Source of the DNA: Eximiradius sp.
Lineage (GTDB): Bacteria; Bacteroidota; Ignavibacteria; Kapaibacteriales; UBA2268
Length of the DNA: 64,000 nt
Direction: 5' to 3'
Assembly: GCA_937127445.1 (NCBI GenBank)
Contig: CAKZLY010000023.1
Span: forward strand, 20,154-84,153
Under the pieces are notes generated by a model. The model did no database searches. It was not told the origin of the DNA and saw nothing but the letters and a program-made list of their open reading frames with translations. A program made the position numbers and the translations under genes. Numbering within the stretch: the first letter of the stretch is position 1; each line of letters opens with the position of its first letter. Of this stretch, positions 1 to 10,572 are shown in pieces.

Positions 1-1468
1 ATGATACAATTATTTTGGTGCCCTTGTTTTCCTGGCTTTCGACTGAGATTATGCCTTTATGCAAATCAACAATGGATTTAACAAGAGATAGTCCAAGACC
101 TGTCCCCTGCACTCCAACCTTTTTTGCATTTGGTGTTCTATAAAACTTTTGAAAAATATTAGGGATTTGTTCCGCTGGGATTCCTATCCCATTATCTTCG
201 ACAATTAAAGTTGCAGAATTTTGTGAATTATTGAGAAATATTTTAATTTTACCACCATTTGGAGTGTATTTAATCGAATTATCTAATAGATTTATTATAA
301 CTTGTTGAATTTTATGTTTATCACCATTTATAAATACCTCGTTATCGATATTTTTAAAAATCTTGATATTTTTTTCTTCTGCAACTATTTCCATATCCTC
401 GCAAATATCATTGACAACATCACTTAGATTTACTTTAGAATAATTCAATGAATGATTTGAATTTTCAGCACGGGCTATTTCAAGAACAGTTGATACTACA
501 TTAGACAGACGAATCACTTCATCCAAAGCACTTGCAACAACTTCCTGATAATCTTCGACTGTTTGAGCAGAATTCAAAGAGAGTTCTAACTCTCCTCGAA
601 GAATTGTCAGCGGCGTTTTAAGTTCGTGAGAAGCGTCATAAGCAAAGTTTAGTATCTGATTGTGTTTTTTCTGGCATGCGGAGTAGAGTTTGTCCAAAGA
701 ATCGACGAAGAATTTAAATTCATCTTTATCTCTGATTTCAGATAAATCAAAGTTTTCTAATTGGCTTTCAGCAATTCTATCCAACACTTCTTTTACTTTT
801 TTGGTTTGAGAGTGACCAATAAATGAGATTACAAACAACAATAAAACCAAAATAGCCGCAATAATTGGTATTCCAATAAAAAATATTCTACAAATTTCAC
901 TCAGAAAGAATTCAAAACGAGATAAAGAATATCCGATAGAAATATTACCTACATCACTTTTCATAATAAATAACCTAAGTTTGCTGTTTTCGAAAGGAAT
1001 TATTGCAAAAACAGTATCGCCAATTTGACCGGATAAATTTTGGCGAAAAATAAATTTAGGCACAGTATCATATTTTTCGATTTCTTTAGCGTAAGTTTTG
1101 AGTTCTTTAAGCTCTTCTTTGGAAGGAAGGATTGGCAAATTAAAATCGTTTAAATTACTGCTTTTCCATATAGTCGAGTTATCTTTGCCGTAAATTTGAA
1201 TGAAATACATTTTAGGGTTGAGAGAGATCGACTCGTGAATATTTTTAAGTATTTCAAGATGTTTTAAATTGTCGTCAATTTTAGAGCTATCACTTACTTT
1301 TAAGTTATATATATTTAAATATTTTTCAACACTTTTAGCAGATAAATACAAATTGCTATCGAGGTTATCATAAAACCAATTTTCTATATAACTATATATC
1401 CCGTAAGAAAAACCCGCAAAGGTAATAGTAACAAAAGCGCTATAAATAATCAGTAATCTGTTTCTCAT
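1..1468 (-). CDS. sensor histidine kinase, C-terminal end cut by window edge
   Basis: Membrane sensor kinase read from ATG at 1468 without a stop to base 1, giving 489 codons. An N-terminal transmembrane segment (MRNRLLIIYSAFVTITF) and a second near residues 180-205 enclose a periplasmic sensor region; a short linker leads to the HisKA H-box (ASHELKTPLTILRGE, His about residue 281) and a full HATPase domain with N (NLLDNSIKY), G1 (VEDNGIGIP) and G2 (GTGLGLSL) boxes. The last visible residues (ENKGTKIIVS) are the usual end of the ATPase domain, so only a few residues are missing. A partner response regulator would be expected to the left, outside the window. Shape is that of an OmpR-family partner kinase; the ligand is unknown. 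Confidence 0.9.
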   Translation of the reverse strand, partial: MRNRLLIIYSAFVTITFAGFSYGIYSYIENWFYDNLDSNLYLSAKSVEKYLNIYNLKVSDSSKIDDNLKHLEILKNIHESISLNPKMYFIQIYGKDNSTIWKSSNLNDFNLPILPSKEELKELKTYAKEIEKYDTVPKFIFRQNLSGQIGDTVFAIIPFENSKLRLFIMKSDVGNISIGYSLSRFEFFLSEICRIFFIGIPIIAAILVLLLFVISFIGHSQTKKVKEVLDRIAESQLENFDLSEIRDKDEFKFFVDSLDKLYSACQKKHNQILNFAYDASHELKTPLTILRGELELSLNSAQTVEDYQEVVASALDEVIRLSNVVSTVLEIARAENSNHSLNYSKVNLSDVVNDICEDMEIVAEEKNIKIFKNIDNEVFINGDKHKIQQVIINLLDNSIKYTPNGGKIKIFLNNSQNSATLIVEDNGIGIPAEQIPNIFQKFYRTPNAKKVGVQGTGLGLSLVKSIVDLHKGIISVESQENKGTKIIVS

Positions 1469-1588
1469 AATCTATTTTACTTATTCCTATTGCATATTTG
1501 AACAATAATTTTAGAAAGATATTTTTTTTAATTAATTTAAAAGTTAAGAAAATTAAAAATAAAATACTATTATTCAAAATTTTGTTTG

Positions 1589-4500
1589 ATGAATAAAAAG
1601 CAAAGTAAAATAAAACGGTTCCTGCTTTTATTAACTTACATAGTTTTGTCAATACTTGTTTGCATTTCATTATTTATTGTGTTTTTATCGTATAATTCTA
1701 ATTTCCGACAATATATAATTTCTCAAATTACTAACATTGTTAATACACAGTTGCTTGCTAAAATAGAGATTAAGGATATTCATTTAATTGGAGTTGGCGG
1801 AATAAAATTAGATGAAGTTAGACTTATCACACAAACCGATACACTTGCAAATGTAAATAGTATATTGATAGATTTTTCATTGAAATCACTTTTAAAAAAT
1901 AAGATATTTGTCAGCAAAATTGTGTTGAATGAACCTCGAATACAACTTTTGAGAAGAAAAAGCGACTCAACCTGGAATTATGACCGAATTGCAGAAGCAT
2001 CAAACGACACTACGCATACTAAATCCAAATTGCAAATAATTACTAAAAGCATTCAAATAAAAAATGGTAGATTTTGCTATATCGATTCACTTAAAGCAAT
2101 CCCTACACCAATGAAATTTAACTCAAATAATTTTATTTTAGAAAAGCTTAATTTGAAATGTAATTTTGAAGGGGATTTATATAAAAAATCTTTCAAGAGT
2201 AAAATTCAGAATTTATCTGCTTTAGATGTCCCATCTGGAATAGCAATTGAGAAATTGCAAGGGAATTTTTCAATTGATACAAGCTCTCTCGTTGCAGATA
2301 ATTTAATTATCAACACAAATTTCTTTAATGCAAATTCGCAGTTATCAATAAGGAACTGCAATTTATTATCAAGCGACAGCAATATTGAAAAAGCAAATTT
2401 AAGGTTAGAACTATATCTTTCAGATTACAACAATGATTTTGTCGAACGATTTACAGATTTATCAATAAAGGTATTGGGCAAACACGATATACAATTAAGT
2501 GCCTCTGGCACTTTTGAGCTGCTTCATATAAACGAACTAAACTTGCTGACAGAAAACATTGAACTATATATTAATGGTCAAATTGCAAATGTATTAGATG
2601 AACCTTTATTTAATATTAACATTGTTGACTCAAAAATTGATAGATATTCTCTAAACAATATCATACCAAAAATATCTGGGGCGTTGCCTGAATTTAAGAA
2701 TTCATACTTTAGAAGTATTTCAGTGAAAGGTAACGAAAAGCAAATTTCTTCTAATTTTGATATTAGAGTTGATAATGGCAGTTTATTAGGAAAAGCAGAG
2801 TTTATATTGACTAAGCCAATTAGATATAATTTGAATATTTCCACAAATAGCATTGAGTTAGCTTCAATAATTCCTGAAAGGTTAGTTAAAGGGAATTTGA
2901 ATTCTCAAATTTCAATTGTTGGTGAAGGGACATCACTAAATGAGTTAAATGCCGCTGTAAATTTTAATTCGAGCAATTCTACAATTGAAGAAATTTCATT
3001 TAACAAATTAGAATTAGTAGCGAATTACAAAAATAATCAACTTGAAATTGGCAGGTTCTTTGTTCAATTTGAAAATGATACAATTACAAACAGAAGTATT
3101 AATATTACTGGCAGCGCAGACCTAAAAAACATTGAACATCCAGAATACAAATTGGATATTTTCATAAACTCTTTAAATCTCAAAAAGCTACTGAAAAACG
3201 ATGCTTTACCTGATTTAATTACGTCTGAAATGAAAATTCAAGGCAACAACTTCGATATTGATTATGCTGTTGCTAATATTAACATTGACATAAAAAAAAT
3301 TAGGAATGAGAAAATCTCTTATAAGCCAACAAAAATAAGTCTGGGATTAAATTTTAATGAACGGGACAAATTATTTGAATTAGAAAGCGATTTTGCTGAA
3401 ATTAAATTAGTTGGAAATTTCTCAACGTTAAATATTTTTGAAAACATTGCAAAACAATTTGAGTTTATAGGGCAAAAATTAAGTAATGATATTTCATATT
3501 CAGTTAAGTTTTATAAATCCCAAGATACAGTTGAAATCAATTATCCCAAGCTATTGCTCGATAGCAATAGCTACATAGATTTATTTCTCAACTTAAAAGA
3601 TTTATCGTTTATAAATTTGTTTTCCTCAGGAATTATTTTTTCGGGTGCTGTTTATAGTAAATTAAATTATTTTAATAATTCAAGAAATTCATATTTATCA
3701 GTCGATACACTGAAACTTGACAACTTTAATATATTTAATGATGATTTTCATTTCTCGATATTAAATTCCGATCTCAATTTAGTTTATAATGTTAATGTTG
3801 ATAGCCTGCACAATCCATCACTATCTTATATCGAAGTAGAAATAAGTTCCGACAGTTCTGTATTAATTAATAAAAATCTATTAGATAAAACGAATATTAA
3901 TGTTTATTATGCTGAGCAAATGCTGAATTACAAAATTCGGACAGACTACAATAGAGCGTATTCAATTTTTTCGTCAGGTGCAATAGATTTTTCTACAAAA
4001 TTTGTTACTATTACTGCTGATAGCTTAGCAATAAAATATAAAGAACAAATGTGGACAAACAATAGAACTATACAATTTACAATTGCCGACAATTTTATCA
4101 ATATAGACAATTTTGAAATTGAAAGAAAGGGTTTTGAAAAATTATTGTTATCAGGAACAGTGTTCAACAACAGTGCCGAGAATTTGAATCTAACCTTGTC
4201 AAACTTAAATTTAAGTGAAATATATCACTTATTTGAGCATAAAATTCCTATCGAAATTGATGGTGTAGCAAATTTGTCAATTAATTGTGAAGGATCTTTG
4301 TTAAATCCTGATATTTCAATCAAAAGCAACATTAATAATCTATCAATAGAAAAAAACAAATTAGGCAATTTAAGCCTGGATTTAATAAGCAATAATGGAA
4401 TGTTTAAAGGTGGCGCAACTCTTTCAAATCAATCAACAAAGCCGATAGAAATTATTGTTCGAAGCTTGCCCATATATATTGGTACAGATACAACCAGAAA

Positions 4501-6046
4501 AATTTTCGACGGAAACAAATTATTTGAAATTAATGTGTTTGCCAATAAATTATCATTAGCACCATTTGCAAAATTTGCCCCCAATATTTCCCAGTTGCAA
4601 GGCACAACTAATTTTAATGCAAGAATTTTTGGATATTTACCTGATAATATAAACTATTCTGGGAATCTTGAAATTTCTGATGGATATTTTATTCTTGATA
4701 ATACTAACATTGCATATAGAGCAAACGCTCAGGTATCTTTTTCCAACAAGTTAATCAATATTGAAAAAGTATTATTGAGAAATACCAACAGAGATTTAAA
4801 AGATGGAAAAGCAGAAATTTCAGGTTATGTTAGATTAAATGAAAACGGAATAGGCTATATCGATATAAAAGCAAGTACCGACAAAATACTGGTATTAAGC
4901 GATGCCTCAAAGAAATCATTACCTAATGTTTTTGGTAATTTAGTAATTGGCACAGAAGACGATTATATCAGATTTTTCGGGACAATGCAGGAACCCAATA
5001 TTGAGGGCAGTCTTATAATTATTAACGCTGAACTCAAAATGCCGCAAACACAGAGCAAGCAAATTGTAAAGTCAAATTTCACATACGAAATAAAAGATAG
5101 TAAACGCATATATAAATTATCAAACGAGCTTGACACAACACGTGTTTCTGCTAATATCCAGAATAATGAACCTGATTTTATGGAACTAGTAAATTTTGAT
5201 GTTAGGGCAAAAATAAAGAATTTTTCATTGCTATTCGATATGGGAGCAATTGGTGAAGTTTATGCTAAAATTGGCACAAAAGATCCTTCTATACCAATTC
5301 GATATTTCAAGAATAGGAATGAGCCAATGCCACGAATATATGGTGGAGAGTTAGAAGTAAAAGAAGGTTCAACTGTAAAAATTTTCAGAACAATGGAAAC
5401 AAAAGGTTATATTTCGTTTCCAACAGGTTCTATTGAGAACCCAACTTTGGATTTACAAGCAAAGTATGAAGGCAAATACACAGAAAAGAACACAACTAAC
5501 TATTTTACAGTATTTGTGTATATTACAGGGACAAAGGAAGAACCTAAAATCAAGCTTGATTATACATTAAATGGGAATTCGCCTGTAGGTGATGCTAAGA
5601 AAATAGAAGAAGATGCGTTCATTCTGCTTGCTACTGGAAGACCAAGAGGAGTTCAAAACACAAACAATGCATTTGGTGTGGGAAATTTATTTGATGAAAG
5701 TATTAATATGGGAATTTCCCAACTTGCTTCAAAATCTCTCACTGACTTGCTGTTAACAACCGGTGTAATTCAAAGCGCCGATGTCAAATTCGAAGGCGAA
5801 GGAATTGAAACAGCAACAGTTAATTTTAGTGGTTCAATATTTGGTATTGGGAATTGGACGATAGGTGGAAATATTTATGATTTTTCTAATCTTGAAATAA
5901 GCTTCGAGGTCCCAATTTCTGTAAAGTCAAAAGCATTTAATGATATTATTTTTCAAATAAGCCGTTCAACAAATTCGAGCATAACAAACCAATTGCAAGA
6001 TCAGAAAGACTTTGAAATGAAAATTAAATTAGGTGGAAGTTGGTAA
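1589..6046 (+). CDS. TamB-like (DUF490) translocation and assembly module protein
   Basis: A very large envelope protein of 1485 residues. An N-terminal membrane anchor (about residues 10-35) precedes AsmA-like repeats rich in beta strands and Asn/Ile/Leu, and the last 350 residues have the TamB/DUF490 character (GELEVKEGSTVKIFRTMET, then a Gly-rich amphipathic end closing with KIKLGGSW). Family members span the periplasm and work in outer-membrane protein or lipid transport. ATG at 1589 is preferred to the TTG one codon earlier. The stop overlaps the start of rsmE by one base, suggesting a two-gene transcript. No TamA-like partner is seen in the window. No dense Cys or catalytic motif was noticed. 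Confidence 0.85.
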   Translation: MNKKQSKIKRFLLLLTYIVLSILVCISLFIVFLSYNSNFRQYIISQITNIVNTQLLAKIEIKDIHLIGVGGIKLDEVRLITQTDTLANVNSILIDFSLKSLLKNKIFVSKIVLNEPRIQLLRRKSDSTWNYDRIAEASNDTTHTKSKLQIITKSIQIKNGRFCYIDSLKAIPTPMKFNSNNFILEKLNLKCNFEGDLYKKSFKSKIQNLSALDVPSGIAIEKLQGNFSIDTSSLVADNLIINTNFFNANSQLSIRNCNLLSSDSNIEKANLRLELYLSDYNNDFVERFTDLSIKVLGKHDIQLSASGTFELLHINELNLLTENIELYINGQIANVLDEPLFNINIVDSKIDRYSLNNIIPKISGALPEFKNSYFRSISVKGNEKQISSNFDIRVDNGSLLGKAEFILTKPIRYNLNISTNSIELASIIPERLVKGNLNSQISIVGEGTSLNELNAAVNFNSSNSTIEEISFNKLELVANYKNNQLEIGRFFVQFENDTITNRSINITGSADLKNIEHPEYKLDIFINSLNLKKLLKNDALPDLITSEMKIQGNNFDIDYAVANINIDIKKIRNEKISYKPTKISLGLNFNERDKLFELESDFAEIKLVGNFSTLNIFENIAKQFEFIGQKLSNDISYSVKFYKSQDTVEINYPKLLLDSNSYIDLFLNLKDLSFINLFSSGIIFSGAVYSKLNYFNNSRNSYLSVDTLKLDNFNIFNDDFHFSILNSDLNLVYNVNVDSLHNPSLSYIEVEISSDSSVLINKNLLDKTNINVYYAEQMLNYKIRTDYNRAYSIFSSGAIDFSTKFVTITADSLAIKYKEQMWTNNRTIQFTIADNFINIDNFEIERKGFEKLLLSGTVFNNSAENLNLTLSNLNLSEIYHLFEHKIPIEIDGVANLSINCEGSLLNPDISIKSNINNLSIEKNKLGNLSLDLISNNGMFKGGATLSNQSTKPIEIIVRSLPIYIGTDTTRKIFDGNKLFEINVFANKLSLAPFAKFAPNISQLQGTTNFNARIFGYLPDNINYSGNLEISDGYFILDNTNIAYRANAQVSFSNKLINIEKVLLRNTNRDLKDGKAEISGYVRLNENGIGYIDIKASTDKILVLSDASKKSLPNVFGNLVIGTEDDYIRFFGTMQEPNIEGSLIIINAELKMPQTQSKQIVKSNFTYEIKDSKRIYKLSNELDTTRVSANIQNNEPDFMELVNFDVRAKIKNFSLLFDMGAIGEVYAKIGTKDPSIPIRYFKNRNEPMPRIYGGELEVKEGSTVKIFRTMETKGYISFPTGSIENPTLDLQAKYEGKYTEKNTTNYFTVFVYITGTKEEPKIKLDYTLNGNSPVGDAKKIEEDAFILLATGRPRGVQNTNNAFGVGNLFDESINMGISQLASKSLTDLLLTTGVIQSADVKFEGEGIETATVNFSGSIFGIGNWTIGGNIYDFSNLEISFEVPISVKSKAFNDIIFQISRSTNSSITNQLQDQKDFEMKIKLGGSW

Positions 6047-6732
6047 TGGAATGTATTTATTTACCTGAATTATCAAAAACTGCACAAAGTATTAAGATAA
6101 CTGATAGCGAAGCTAAGCATCTTAGAGCATTACGAATTAAAGATAACGAACGAATCCTTATTACTAACGGAAAAGGAATAATTTGTCAGGCATCAGTGAA
6201 CCGAGAAAATAAAGACGAATACATTGCCTTTGTTGAACATTTTTTTGATGAAAATTATGGCGAGCTGCTAAGAAGTATTGCTATTGGTGTGGGAATTTTG
6301 CAAGATAGAGAAAGATTTGAACTGATAATAGAAAAATCTGTTGAATTAGGAGTTTCACAATTTTTCCCTCTAATAACAGATTACTCTCAGAAAAAATCTT
6401 TGAACACCTTACGTCTTCAATCAAAAGCAGTTGCTGCAATGAAACAATGCAAAAGATCACGACTTCCCATAATTTATGAACCAGTTAGCCTAAGTGATAT
6501 TACAAAATTCCACTTCGAGAAAATAATTCTCGCAGACGAAAATGGAATAAAACCAAGTGTACCTCAATCAAGTAAATCAATTTTGCTTCTGGTCGGACCA
6601 GAGGGTGGCTTTTCCTTGAAAGAAATCGAATATTTGAACAAACTACATATAGAAAAATGGCGACTTGCTAATAGACGCTTAAGAAGCGAAACAGCAGCAA
6701 TATTCGGATTATCGTTATTAAACTTATTTTAA
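6046..6732 (+). CDS. rsmE: 16S rRNA (uracil1498-N3)-methyltransferase RsmE
   Basis: Methylates N3 of U1498 in 16S rRNA using S-adenosylmethionine. The 228-residue length fits the family. The SPOUT trefoil-knot motif is clear near the C-terminus: LLVGPEGGFSLKEIE followed by RLANRRLRSETAAIFGLSLL, matching the GPEGG and LR.ETA family signatures. The N-terminal PUA-like part (EAKHLRALRIKDNERI) is also present. ATG at 6046 overlaps the stop of the TamB-like gene (TAATG), so translation is probably coupled. Its 3' end overlaps the convergent DUF58 gene by 9 bp. Confidence 0.95.
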   Translation: MECIYLPELSKTAQSIKITDSEAKHLRALRIKDNERILITNGKGIICQASVNRENKDEYIAFVEHFFDENYGELLRSIAIGVGILQDRERFELIIEKSVELGVSQFFPLITDYSQKKSLNTLRLQSKAVAAMKQCKRSRLPIIYEPVSLSDITKFHFEKIILADENGIKPSVPQSSKSILLLVGPEGGFSLKEIEYLNKLHIEKWRLANRRLRSETAAIFGLSLLNLF

Positions 6733-7566
6733 GTAGAAAATACGTCTTTTCATTAATAAATATAGTTTTTTCACAAAATCATCGATATTCGATGTTTCAA
6801 TATAATCAACACCTAATTTTTTTACATATCTAGTGATTTCTTTTGGTTGGTTGTTGGAAGCATTCTTGTTTGAATCGATATATCTAACGCAGCCTATTTC
6901 GCTATCTTTGATTAATAAAATAGCATTATCCCATTGAAGATTAATCTGTTCCAAATTAATAATTATAGTATCAAATTTTGTGCAAACAAGTTTAAGCAAA
7001 TCGAAGTAATTATCAGCATAAAAGTCTGAAATCAAAAAAACAAGTGTCTTTTTATTAAAACTATTATAAAGAAATTCAAGAGCCGGAGCAATGTTTGTTT
7101 GAGTTTTTCGGCAATTTTTGTTAATAATCTCGTTTATTTTAAAAACAATTGATGGATTATTTCTAGGGGATGAATAGCTTTCCACCTTATCGGAGAAAGC
7201 AATATATCCCAATTTATCACCATTAGAGAGAACTATATTAGACAAGATAAAAACTATATTTTCGAGCAACTTGCTATCGCTCTTATTATCTAATGAGACG
7301 TAAATTGAAGGGCTAATATCGAATACAATCACAACGTCTTGAAGCCGTTCTTCTGTAAAAACTTTTGTGTAAATTTCAATATTACGTGCTGTTACTCGGC
7401 TATCGATATATCTCGCGTCGTCACCTTCTTCGTAAAGTCTTGACTGCAAATAATCCTGACCTGCCCCTTTAAAAGCAGCTTTATAGACACCGTATAATTG
7501 GGATAATAGTATAGATTTTGGTTGTAGTAATAACCTCTGAACATATTTATTTGCATTAATATGCAT
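6724..7566 (-). CDS. DUF58 domain-containing protein
   Basis: A 280-residue soluble protein of the DUF58 family, whose members carry a vWA-like fold and usually act with MoxR AAA ATPases. The family signature is near residues 45-60 (EEGDDARYIDSRVTAR), followed by a vWA-like strand with VVIVFDISPSIYVSL and LVFLISDFY. The start at 7566 lies 7 bases after the stop of the upstream kinase; an in-frame ATG at 7623 would run into the kinase gene and adds an atypical hydrophobic stretch. The MoxR homologue of this window is far away (44252-45205), so the usual MoxR-DUF58 pairing is split here. Role unknown. Confidence 0.85.
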   Translation of the reverse strand: MHINANKYVQRLLLQPKSILLSQLYGVYKAAFKGAGQDYLQSRLYEEGDDARYIDSRVTARNIEIYTKVFTEERLQDVVIVFDISPSIYVSLDNKSDSKLLENIVFILSNIVLSNGDKLGYIAFSDKVESYSSPRNNPSIVFKINEIINKNCRKTQTNIAPALEFLYNSFNKKTLVFLISDFYADNYFDLLKLVCTKFDTIIINLEQINLQWDNAILLIKDSEIGCVRYIDSNKNASNNQPKEITRYVKKLGVDYIETSNIDDFVKKLYLLMKRRIFYLK

Positions 7567-7573
7567 AAAATAT

Positions 7574-9172
7574 TTATTGAGAATTAGAAGCAGGTAGCAA
7601 AATAGTAAATGTAGTGCCTTCACCTAATTTGCTTTCAACTGTGATTTTACCTTTGTTCTTTTCGATAAAATCTTTACAAAGTATAAGCCCTAATCCAGTG
7701 CCTTGTTCATTGTTTGTTCCTGGTGTGGATTTATAAGAATCAATTCTGAAAATATTGCCTACAAATTCTTCGCTCATACCAACACCATTGTCTTTTATTT
7801 CAATTTTGACATAATTATCATTTGTTGGTGCTGCATTTAATTCTATTTTCCCACCACAATTGGTAAATTTAAGGGCATTGGACAATAAATTACGAATAAC
7901 AGTATTAATCATATTAAGGTCGGCATAAACTGTTAGGTTCTCAGGCACATTACTAACTAAGGAGATATTTTTTTCTTTTGCAATATTTTGCAATAAATCG
8001 AAATTTTGAGAAACGACCAAAATAATTTCGAATTTAATTGGATTAAATTCTATCACACCGCGCTGTAATCTCGACCATTGAAGTAGATTTTCGAGTAATC
8101 TATATAAGTTTTTGGCAGAATTATATAAATCAACTGACATTTCGCGAATTTCATCAGAGGACAAATTTTCAAACTCTTGAACAAGCAATTGGGAATAACC
8201 GATTAAATTTTGAAAAGGACCTTTTAAATCGTGAGCAATAATTGAGAAAAATTTATCTTTGCTCGCGTTCAATTCTTTTAATCGCTCTTCGGATTCGACT
8301 AATTTCGCATTAAGTTGTACAAGTTCAGAAGCATTTTGTTCAATAATTTCCTTATTAAATTGCATCTCTTCAATTAACTTCTTAACTTGCTCTTCTGCTG
8401 TAATTTGTTCGGAAATATCCCTAACAAAGCAGCAGTATGAGATATGTCCACCATCAATTACCCTACCTAAAGACAATTCAGCAGGAAAAACTTGCCCATC
8501 GGTTTTACGAAGATTTAACAAAAATTTTTTATAAAATAATTTATCTCTATCAATATTCTTAATTTGCACAAGCTCTTCAAAAAAAGAAGACTTGTCTCGT
8601 TCATCAATTATTAAATCAAAAAGTTTGCTCCCAAAAATATTTTCTGCTTTTAAAGAAAATTGGATTTCAGCAGCTTTGTTAAAATAATTCACTTCAAAAT
8701 TTTCATTAAGATAGAAAATAGCATCTTTTGCATTATTAAAGATAAGCTCGTAGATTTTAATATTATCTTCTAAGGATTTGACTTTTTCAAGTTGTTCTTT
8801 TACTTTTTGAAACTTTTTAATCTGGTAATCAATTTGAACTTTTAATTCTGAATGAGATATATTTTTTGAGATGAAACCATCAGGTTCGACAAGTAAAGCA
8901 CGTTCAACAATTGAATTTTCAGTATGAGATGTCAAGAAAATAATCGGGCAGTTGTATATTTTTTTGATTTTTGAAGTTGCTTCAATACCATCTATTTCAC
9001 CTGCTAATCTAATATCCATTAATATCAAATCTGGGCAAAAATCTAACACAAGTTTTAAAGCTTCCTCGCCGGTAATACAAGTTGCAGTAATAAAATTGTG
9101 CCTTTGTAGGAAAAAGCTTAATTGTTGTGCAATAATTTCGTTATCTTCTACTATTAATATTTTGCGGCTCAT
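7574..9172 (-). CDS. response regulator receiver - PAS - histidine kinase hybrid
   Basis: A cytoplasmic two-component protein of 532 residues with no membrane segment. Order: receiver domain (ILIVEDNEII; phosphoacceptor Asp about residue 53 in LILMDIRLAG; IIFLTSH), a PAS domain (about 140-265, AIFYLNENFEVNYFNKAAE), a coiled linker, HisKA (IIAHDLKGPFQNLIGY, His about 314) and HATPase (NLLSNALKFT, IKDNGVGMS, GTGLGLILCKDF). An N-terminal receiver feeding a kinase suggests a phosphorelay member that takes input from another kinase. MSRKIL at 9172 fits receiver domains best; ATGs at 9196 and 9202 are possible. It precedes the DUF58 gene by 7 bases. Confidence 0.9.
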   Translation of the reverse strand: MSRKILIVEDNEIIAQQLSFFLQRHNFITATCITGEEALKLVLDFCPDLILMDIRLAGEIDGIEATSKIKKIYNCPIIFLTSHTENSIVERALLVEPDGFISKNISHSELKVQIDYQIKKFQKVKEQLEKVKSLEDNIKIYELIFNNAKDAIFYLNENFEVNYFNKAAEIQFSLKAENIFGSKLFDLIIDERDKSSFFEELVQIKNIDRDKLFYKKFLLNLRKTDGQVFPAELSLGRVIDGGHISYCCFVRDISEQITAEEQVKKLIEEMQFNKEIIEQNASELVQLNAKLVESEERLKELNASKDKFFSIIAHDLKGPFQNLIGYSQLLVQEFENLSSDEIREMSVDLYNSAKNLYRLLENLLQWSRLQRGVIEFNPIKFEIILVVSQNFDLLQNIAKEKNISLVSNVPENLTVYADLNMINTVIRNLLSNALKFTNCGGKIELNAAPTNDNYVKIEIKDNGVGMSEEFVGNIFRIDSYKSTPGTNNEQGTGLGLILCKDFIEKNKGKITVESKLGEGTTFTILLPASNSQ

Positions 9173-9335
9173 AATAAAAATAACAATAGGTTTCATTTTC
9201 AATCATAAATTAACATTTATACGTGAAAAATACAATACATTTTCTTATTAACAAATAATTGAGAATTATAAATATATTTATTAAATAATCGTTTATATTT
9301 TGTTTGGATGTGTAACTAAATTATATTTTGAAGGT

Positions 9336-10496
9336 ATGGAAAAAAGAGATTATTATGAGGTTTTAGGAGTATCAAGAACTGCATCAATTGATGAGATTAA
9401 ATCTGCATATCGCAAATTAGCTATGAAATATCATCCTGATAGAAATCCAGGAAATCCTGAAGCAGAAGAAAAATTCAAAGAAGCAGCCGAGGCTTATGAT
9501 GTACTTAGCGACCCTGATAAAAGACAAAGATATGATACATATGGTCATCGTGGGATTGGGAATAGTGGAGCAGGGTTTTCGGGATATACAGATATTAATG
9601 ATATATTTTCAAGGTTCAGCGATATTTTTGGTGGAAGTATTTTTGATGACTTTTTCGGCACTTCAAGCAGAAAAAGATCCCAGAAGAGAGATATGGGCGA
9701 ACGTGGTTCGGACTTGCGAGTTAGGTTAACATTAACTTTAGAAGAAATTGCAAATGGAGTTGATAAAACACTTAAAGTAAAAAAAATGGGGCGTTGCGAA
9801 GCCTGCCAGGGTAGTGGGGCAAAATCGAATAGTGGGTATGCAACGTGTCCAACTTGTGGAGGAAGTGGTGAAATCAGACAAGTCTCACGTTCGGTTTTTG
9901 GCCAGTTCGTAAATATTTCCTCTTGTCCGAGCTGCGGTGGGTACGGACAAGTAATAAAAGAAAAGTGTGAGATTTGCAATGGTGACGGGAGAGTAACAGT
10001 CGAAGAAACAATTCAAGTATCGATTCCAGCAGGAGTGGAAGAAGGAAACTATATCCCATTACGGGGCAAAGGTAATGCTGGAAGACGCAATGGACCATCT
10101 GGCGACCTAATAGTGATAATCGAAGAAAAGCCTCACGAAATTTTCACACGACAGGGAGATAACATACTTTATCCGCTAACTATTAGTTTTCCAGAAGCTG
10201 CATTGGGTGCAGAAATTGAAATACCTACAATCGATGGAAAAGAAAAAATAAAAATTAATCCTGGCACTCAACCTGGTGCAACAATAACACTAAGAGGGAA
10301 AGGAATAAAACGACTTAATTATGATAGCCGTGGGGATATGATTGTGTTGATTAATGTTTATGTACCTACAAAACTTAATGCAAAAGAAAAAGAATTGCTT
10401 AAAGAACTGGCTAAATCTGAAAATATTGTTGCAAAAGCAAAAAACAAGAAAACCAAAGATTTTTTCGACAAAGTAAAAGATACATTTTTTAGCTAA
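9336..10496 (+). CDS. dnaJ: chaperone protein DnaJ
   Basis: Hsp70 co-chaperone of 386 residues. The J domain (residues 1-70) has the HPD triad (KYHPDRNPG) that stimulates DnaK ATPase; a Gly/Phe-rich linker follows; the zinc region has all four CxxCxGxG repeats ([32 protein letters not shown]), so two zinc ions should bind; the C-terminal substrate-binding domains are complete. The start [11 protein letters not shown] at 9336 aligns with the family; an upstream TTG at 9300 would add 12 unlikely residues. No grpE or dnaK is adjacent. A strong hairpin follows the stop. Confidence 0.97.
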   Translation: MEKRDYYEVLGVSRTASIDEIKSAYRKLAMKYHPDRNPGNPEAEEKFKEAAEAYDVLSDPDKRQRYDTYGHRGIGNSGAGFSGYTDINDIFSRFSDIFGGSIFDDFFGTSSRKRSQKRDMGERGSDLRVRLTLTLEEIANGVDKTLKVKKMGRCEACQGSGAKSNSGYATCPTCGGSGEIRQVSRSVFGQFVNISSCPSCGGYGQVIKEKCEICNGDGRVTVEETIQVSIPAGVEEGNYIPLRGKGNAGRRNGPSGDLIVIIEEKPHEIFTRQGDNILYPLTISFPEAALGAEIEIPTIDGKEKIKINPGTQPGATITLRGKGIKRLNYDSRGDMIVLINVYVPTKLNAKEKELLKELAKSENIVAKAKNKKTKDFFDKVKDTFFS

Positions 10497-10512
10497 TATG
10501 TAATTCAAACTG

Positions 10513-10549
10513 AAAAGGATATTTCTCCCATGTGGGGAAACATCCTTTT
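10513..10549 (+). terminator. hairpin terminator between dnaJ and the convergent DHOD-like gene
   Basis: AAAAGGAT (10513-10520) pairs with ATCCTTTT (10542-10549); an inner TCCC/GGGGA stem extends it. T-runs on both sides suit bidirectional termination of the two convergent genes. Confidence 0.75.
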
Positions 10550-10572
10550 ATATTATCAATCAAATAAGAATT

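Noticed and set aside
1440..1670. 76-codon minus-strand frame overlapping the kinase and TamB-like starts
   Set aside because: It runs antisense into the TamB-like gene and out of frame with the complete kinase, which has clear domains from ATG 1468.
8259..8534. 91-codon plus frame opposite the REC-PAS kinase
   Set aside because: Ser/Cys-rich shadow without ribosome site or similarity.
9545..9979. 144-codon minus-strand frame opposite dnaJ
   Set aside because: Antisense to the zinc-finger region; Cys codons read as a repetitive Pro/Leu shadow.
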